Below are positions 58,368 to 64,000 of a stretch of DNA of 64,000 bases, one piece after another; the stretch's first letter is position 1; each line of letters begins with the position of its first letter. A program made the position numbers and the translations under genes. The stretch is from Macrostomum hystrix. Taxonomy: Eukaryota > Platyhelminthes > Macrostomidae. The stretch is taken from positions 17,308,001 to 17,372,000 of the forward strand of contig CATNEN010000038.1 of assembly GCA_950097015.1 (NCBI GenBank). Reading direction: 5' to 3'. A model generated the notes under the pieces. The model saw nothing but the letters and a program-made list of their open reading frames with translations, had not been told where the DNA came from and searched no databases.

Positions 58368-59350
58368 CTGAACTGGCACTCTCCCAGCTGATCCTCACTC
58401 ACACTGAACTGGCACTCTCCCAGCTGATCCTCACTCACACTGAACTGGCACTCTCCCAGCTGATCCTCACTCACACTGAACTGGCACTCTCCCAGCTGAT
58501 CCTCACTCACACTGAACTGGCACTCTCCCAGCTGATCCTCACTCACACTGAACTGGCACTCTCCCAGCTGATCCTCACTCACACTGAACTGGCACTCTCC
58601 CAGCTGATCCTCACTCACACTGAACTGGCACTCTCCCAACTGATCCTCACACTGAACTGGCACTCTCTCAGCTGATACTCACTCACACTGAACTGGCACT
58701 CTCCCAGCTGATCCTCACTCACACTGAACTGGCACTCTCTCAGCTGATCCTCACTCACACTGAACTGGCACTCTCTCAGCTGATCCTCACTCACACTGAA
58801 CTGGCACTCTCTCAGCTGATCCTCACACTGAACTGGCACTCTCCCAGCTGATCCTCCCACTGAACTGGCACTCTCCCAGCTGATCCTCACACTTAACTGG
58901 CACTCTCTCAGCTGATACTCACTCACACTGAACTGGCACTCTCCCAACTGATCCTCACACTTAACTGGCACTCTCTCAGCTGATACTCACTCACACTGAA
59001 CTGGCACTCTCCCAACTGATCCTCACACTGAACTGGCACTCTCCCAACTGATCCTCACTCACACTGAACTGGCACTCTCCCAGCTGATCCTCACTCACAC
59101 TGAACTGGCACTCTCTCAGCTGATCCTCACACTGAACTGGCACTCTCCCAGCTGATCCTCACACTGAACTGGCACTCTCCCAGCTGATCCTCACACTTAA
59201 CTGGCACTCTCTCAGCTGATCCTCACACTTAACTGGCACTCTCCCAGCTGATCCTCACACTTAACTGGCACTCTCTCAGCTGATCCTCACACTTAACTGG
59301 CACTCTCTCAGCTGATCCTCACACTGGCACTCTCCCAGCTGATACTCATA
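58368..59350. repeat. 36/32-bp minisatellite
   Basis: About 28 units around GAACTGGCACTCTCCCAGCT. A CTCACTCA/CTCA difference gives 36- and 32-bp units. Intergenic. Confidence 0.96.
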
Positions 59351-59354
59351 ATGA

Positions 59355-59920
59355 GTTTGACGAGCATCGAAGTCAATCATATTATTAGTGCATATACGTA
59401 TCTGGCTTGAGACATTTTCACTACTTCTGAAATAATATAGAAAGTTTATTTCAAACATAGTTTCCAAAACAGTATTTTTATGTACTCAATAAATTAAAAA
59501 TGAATGCTCATTTTATTCATTAGCAAATTTAACACCAGTCTGCAAAAAAAATTGAAAGCGAATAACTCAATGAATATAAAGAAAACAGACACACTGCTGA
59601 TGAGACTGGTGCTGGATAAACTAATAAGAGACCATTGTGAATCTTGGAGTGCGGGCATGTTCCGTGTCAAATCTGTATAGAGAGTAGGGTACTCACAACT
59701 AGCTTAAAAGAGGCTTAATAAGTTTCTGAAAAATGTTATAACTAAGAGTACAGTAAAGTAATATAAGTAGGCAAAATTGCAAACGTAAAATACACACACA
59801 GTTAATGAAAGCAAATAAAATTTGCCTCCACAAAATAGAAGCGAATGTTTGTTTTCACAATGAAAACTGCCGCGTACTAATTAAAGTACACACTAACAGA
59901 CTTAGACTAATAATTAAGAG
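59355..59920. other. Intergenic, AT-rich
   Basis: Unique AT-rich DNA between two arrays. I see nothing in it. Confidence 0.5.
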
Positions 59921-59923
59921 AAA

Positions 59924-60748
59924 GTGATGAGGCAATGGCAGTCAGTAGTTTTTAATCCGAAAAATAAAGCAAGCTTATTAATAATTACTACCTGGCCGAA
60001 GCTAATAAGGGGAACTATTTATGAGGGGAATGATGGGGTAATGACCGATCTGGAGCCAGTGGGAAATGATGGGGTAATGACCGATCTGGAGCCAGTGGGA
60101 AATGATGGGGTAATGACTGATCTAGAGCCAGTGGGAAATGATGGGGTAATGACCGATCTGGAGCCAGTGGGAAATGATGGGGTAATGACTGATCTAGAGC
60201 CAGTGGGAAATGATGGGGTAATAACTGATCTAGAGCCAGTGGAAAATGATGGGGTAATGACCGATCTGGAGCCAGTGGAAAATGATGGGGTAATGAATGA
60301 CCTGGAGCCAGTGGGAAATGATGGGGTAATGAATGAACTGGAGCCAGTGGGAAATGATGGGGTAATGAATGATCTGGAGCCAGTGGGAAATGATGGGGTA
60401 ATGAATGATCTGGAGCCAGTGGGAAATTATGGGGTAATGAATGATCTGGACCCAGTGGGAAATGATGGGGTAATAACTGATCTAGCGCCAGTGGGAAATG
60501 ATGAGGTAATGAATGATCTAGCGCCAGTGGGAAATGATGAGGTAATGAATGATCTGGAGCCAGTGGGAAATGATGGGGTAATGAATGATCTGGAGCCAGT
60601 GGAAAATGATGGGGTAATGAATGATCTGGAGCCAGTGGGAAATGATGGGGTAATGAATGATCTAGAAATGGAAAATGAAGAGGTACTGACCGAAGTTTTA
60701 AAAAAATTACGGACAAATTTCATACATATGCGAATTTTCGAAACGTAG
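59924..60748 (+). CDS. Uncertain repeat-coded acidic ORF
   Basis: An ATG-started frame of 274 codons. It reads about 34 non-repeat residues, then 17-18 twelve-residue repeats of the type GNDGVMTDLEPV, then about 30 non-repeat residues to a stop. The repeat itself is the 36-bp minisatellite at 60028-60670. Some unit differences are synonymous (ACC/ACT, CTG/CTA), but others change residues (Thr/Asn, Gly/Glu, Glu/Ala). The minus strand is open too. It is probably an array artefact; a real acidic repeat protein is not excluded. Confidence 0.15.
   Translation: MMRQWQSVVFNPKNKASLLIITTWPKLIRGTIYEGNDGVMTDLEPVGNDGVMTDLEPVGNDGVMTDLEPVGNDGVMTDLEPVGNDGVMTDLEPVGNDGVITDLEPVENDGVMTDLEPVENDGVMNDLEPVGNDGVMNELEPVGNDGVMNDLEPVGNDGVMNDLEPVGNYGVMNDLDPVGNDGVITDLAPVGNDEVMNDLAPVGNDEVMNDLEPVGNDGVMNDLEPVENDGVMNDLEPVGNDGVMNDLEMENEEVLTEVLKKLRTNFIHMRIFET
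60028..60670. repeat. 36-bp minisatellite
   Basis: About 18 units of 36 bp with GGAAATGATGGGGTAATGA and GATCTGGAGCCAGTG, downstream of FAF2. Confidence 0.96.
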
Positions 60749-60749
60749 A

Positions 60750-61375
60750 CAGGCTGATGCGTGCATTCTCACTGACAGCGTTAATGAAGCAATGCAGAGA
60801 GAGTTGTGAAAGCTATGCTAGAATGGGAATTATTTAAACACAAAGAAATTGAAACACTTTAGAATTCGGAAACCGAGGTGCAAAATGTTGGTTGCGAAAA
60901 AAAGAAAAAAAAGATGGCTGCGAAACAATATTCAATTTTAAATAAGAAGACATGCAATAACAAAAAACAATTAAAAAGCAGACCAGAAAACTACTGTTCA
61001 CAAATAGGTTAGGTTTCTAGGAAAACATTTATTCCAGTACAATTTTGTTATATAGTTTGTTTCCTAGAAAGCTAGAAACACACGACGCACACACCTGTCT
61101 AGCAGCTTCGTTGAAGTATCTATGGGCTAAATTAGTTAACTACGACACCTCTTAGGGTGCCGTAAAATTTATCCCACCTAGTAACCTGATGGCCATAAAA
61201 TCATGTTTCTAGAAATGCTTAATTCGGCAGATTCCAGCGTTAGGAATCGACTTAAAATCGGCTTCCACTGTTGGCCGACTCTTAAAACAGATTTTTGCGT
61301 CGTAAATCCTATCAAAATCGATGATTCCTCGTTATCCCCACAGAAGGGGCTAAAAATTAACACACAAGTGAATCT
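60750..61375. other. 3' flank of FAF2
   Basis: AT-rich unique DNA that should hold the FAF2 3' UTR. No clear AATAAA could be assigned. Confidence 0.4.
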
Positions 61376-64000
61376 TCATTCATCGTCATCCTCCATAACG
61401 AAGAGAACCTCGGCTCTGTTTAAGCCGGCCTCTTCAAAGCTGCCATCAACTGGCAGAACCCTTTTTGGAAAGCTGGTGCAAAGCGAGAATCGGTCCGGAG
61501 CTGTTTCCTGCAGGCGAACAAAATAGTGCAGATGCTGAATCGGCTCGCTTAGACGAAATCGACGTTCCAGCCTGTCTGAGGCGCCCGGCAGCCGGACTGA
61601 CAGCTTCACGGTGGCCTCCGTGTCGTCGGCGCTCGGCTCAGGCGGCAGGAGTTCGCGCAGTCTGGCCAACTCGCGCTCTTTTTCCTCGCGCTTGCGTTGA
61701 CTGGCGTCTCGCTCGGCTGTTCGCTCGGCCTCTTCGGCCTGAAGGCGCTGTTCACGTTCGCGATCGCGAGCCAGAGCCTCGGCATAGGCCTGGGGTGCGA
61801 AGCGTGTGCTAAGTGGACTGCCAGCTGGACTAGCTGGGAAATCCCCGCTGGGAAGATGCATATCTGGGTGGGAAATCCCAGCTTGGGAAAATCTCTTTGT
61901 CTACGTGGGAAATCACAGTTTGGGAAAACCTTGGTCCGGGTGGAAAATTCGGGTTTCGGGAAATAGACATCTAGATGGTAAATCCTCGCTGGGAAGATGC
62001 ATATCTGGGTGGGGAATCCTAGTTTGGGGAAATCTACGTCCAGGTGGGAAATCCCAGCTTGGGGAACCCCTTTGTCTACGTGGAAAATCCCAGTTTGGGG
62101 AAATCTTGGTCCGGGTGGGAGAATCCGGGTGATCCTTGATCCGGGTGGGAGTATCCCCTAATCCGGGTGGGGTTAGGGGATATAGACATCTAGATGGGAA
62201 ACCACCACTGGGAAGATGCATATCTGGGTGGGGAATCCTAGTTTAGGGAAATCTACGTCCAGGTGGGAAATCCCAGCTAGGGGAAATCCCTTTTCCTACA
62301 TGGGAAATCCCAGCTTGGGGAAATCTTGGTCCGGGTCGGAAAATTCGGGTTTGGGGAAATATACACCTAGTTGGGAAATCACAGTTTGGGGAGGTCCTTC
62401 GTCTTAATGGGAAATCCCAGTTTGGCGAAATCCCAGTTTGGGGAAATCCCTTCGTCTAAGTGGGAAATTACAGTTTGAGAAAAATCCACGTCTAGGCGGG
62501 AAATACCAGTTGGAGTTATTCAAATTTTGACGGTAATCTCCTGGCAGGGAAAGAGCTAATTTTAATAGGAATTTCCAGTCAATAAATATGGTATGTACTC
62601 GTAAATCGTATTGCTTTCCAAAACACGAAACTCACCTGATCCTGCTCCTCGATGAGGCGCCTATTAATCTCCAGGCTCTGCCTGCGAGCCCTCTCCTCGG
62701 CCAGGTAAGGCTCAAAATCGGTGACAGCGGCGTCTAATTCGGCTAGAAGCTGCTCTAGACCGAGCAGGCCTTCAAATCTGGCTACCACAGTCATGCGGCC
62801 CTGTTTCAGCACAATGAGCGCCATGAATGGATAGCCGGTTTCTCGTAGAGCCTGGATTTCCGAAATTTCGAAATTTGCTACGATTTTGTGAAAATATAAT
62901 TATTGATATACATAGAAAACAAATATAATGGTTAGATAGTAAGCGATATCGAATCCTTAGGAATTAACTAACTATCGGGATTCAAAGTCTTTTAGTGATC
63001 CCAAACATATTTATAACACCTACATTTGATACAATAGGATTCAAGTGGGATTTCAAGTCCTTAATATGGGATTCTAAATCCAATAATAAAATCCCCTAGG
63101 ATCAAGAATCTACAGAAGATATAGTTCTTTAGGATTTTAAGCCCCTTACTCTTGATATAATACTGTGGGATTGCATAAAATTCCATGGGATCTAGAATCT
63201 ATTGAATATACAGATACTCTAAGGTGAGACATAGCGTTTGAGCACACCTGAGACACCCGCGCACCCTCCGGACTGCTAACTGAGCACATCCAGAAATTGA
63301 TGCCGGAGGCCTGGAGAAAGGCGGTGAAGACTTCGCTAATGAGGACCTGGCGGCAGAACTGATCGGTGTCCTGGTGACTCTCCGCGTGCAGATAGGCCAA
63401 TAGGAAGCGCAGCTCGCTCCTAGCAGCGTCGAGGGCCTGCGAATTAATGAGGCGGAGATGTTAGTGAACGTGAGCCAGAGACACTACACTGGATTGGAAA
63501 GGAAAATTAAATAGAGTAGATAATGAGGCGGAGATGGAGAAATATAAGAAAAAAAAGAAACGGAATAGGCTAGAGGAATGGGGGGAGAGAGGGAACTATA
63601 AGAGGGGAGGATGGAGAAATGGAAGAGGGGGGGAGAAATGGGAGAAGAAGAAGGACAAAGGGGGAGGAGGGAGAAATGGGAGAAGAAGAAGGACAAAGGG
63701 GGAGGAGGGAGAAATGGAAGAGGGGGAGAAATGGGAGAAGAAGGACAAAGGGGGAGGAGGGAGAAATGGAAGAGGGGGAGAAATGGGAGAAGAAGAAGGA
63801 CAAAGGGGGAGGAGGGAGAAATGGAAGAGGGGGAGAAATGGGAGAAGAAGAAGGACAAAGGGGGAGGAGGGAGAAATGGAAGAGGGGGGGGGAGAAATGG
63901 GAGAAGAAGAAGGGCAAATGGGGAGGAGGGAGAAATGGAGGGAGGCTTGGCAAGCGTACCCTCTCTTCTTCCTGGCGACAACCAGGATCGGGGCCGAGCG
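61376..64000 (-). CDS. FAF2: FAF2/UBXD8 (UAS and UBX domains), 3' part
   Basis: Minus-strand exons 64000-63960 (cut by the window edge), 63436-63248, 62851-62636 and 61789-61376 (stop); all junctions phase 0. FAF2 sits in the ER and lipid-droplet membrane and recruits the ATPase p97/VCP to ubiquitinated proteins in ER-associated degradation. Seen here are the thioredoxin-like UAS domain (LRFLLAYLHAESHQDTDQFC, INFWMCSVSSPEGARVSQ, GYPFMALIVLKQGRMTVV), a long charged coiled coil (AEALARDREREQRLQ onward) and the C-terminal UBX domain (LLPPEPSADDTEATVKLSVR, HYFVRL, TSFPKRVLPVDG). The UBX loop has Phe-Pro-Lys where p97-binding UBX domains usually have Phe-Pro-Arg, a conservative change. The UBA domain and membrane hairpin lie beyond the window. 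Confidence 0.96.
61840..62535. repeat. Degenerate GGGAAATCCCAG repeat
   Basis: Irregular units of about 25-35 bp with GGGAAATCCCAGTTTGGGG, and a longer duplicated block (about 61855-62060 and 62215-62350). It lies in the last FAF2 intron. Confidence 0.85.
62860..63247. other. FAF2 intron, unique
   Basis: Intron with weak repetition of GGGATT and TAGGATT words but no clean array. Confidence 0.5.
63510..63945. repeat. About 49-bp purine minisatellite
   Basis: About eight units of almost pure purine on the plus strand (GGAGAAATGGGAGAAGAAG, GGACAAAGGGGGAGGAGGG), in a FAF2 intron. Confidence 0.93.

Overview
The window is nuclear DNA of an animal. It holds spliceosomal genes with GT-AG introns, a DEG/ENaC sodium channel, an aminergic G protein-coupled receptor (GPCR), PAN/Apple domains, a SENP6/7-type SUMO protease, PEX11, a calmodulin-like protein and FAF2/UBXD8. 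The mix suggests an invertebrate bilaterian. A free-living spiralian is my guess, because parasitic flatworms are thought to lack peroxisomes and PEX11 is intact here; the phylum is not determined.

Layout. (1) 458-4770, +: 3' part of a membrane protein with four PAN-like modules. (2) 7994-12823, -: DEG/ENaC channel. (3) 15045-21700, -: aminergic GPCR split by a 5.5 kb intron. (4) 26048-37040, -: a small type I membrane protein I do not recognise, with two further candidate coding pieces inside its largest intron (33.0-34.6 kb). (5) 43656-44312, +: intronless PEX11. (6) 46014-54203, +: six-exon SENP6/7-like SUMO protease. (7) 57310-57762, -: intronless calmodulin-like gene. (8) 61376-64000, -: 3' part of FAF2. 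Exon joins were chosen by reading the splice sites and requiring the phases to fit; every complete model adds up to whole codons.

About half of the window (roughly 31 of 64 kb by my addition) is tandem minisatellite. There are about 39 arrays with units of 14-66 bp, usually one or two private families per intron or gene gap. Because many units are multiples of 3 or have no stops, they produce long spurious reading frames on both strands. Some families recur at two loci, in one case inverted around two exons. Two copies of a tRNA-derived SINE, about 92% alike over the part compared, lie in opposite orientation next to exon boundaries of the channel gene and the SENP gene.

The genes are functionally unrelated (surface receptors and channels, peroxisome division, SUMO removal, Ca2+ sensing, ER/lipid-droplet protein quality control) and look like an ordinary animal gene neighbourhood. 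The unusual feature is the intron architecture.
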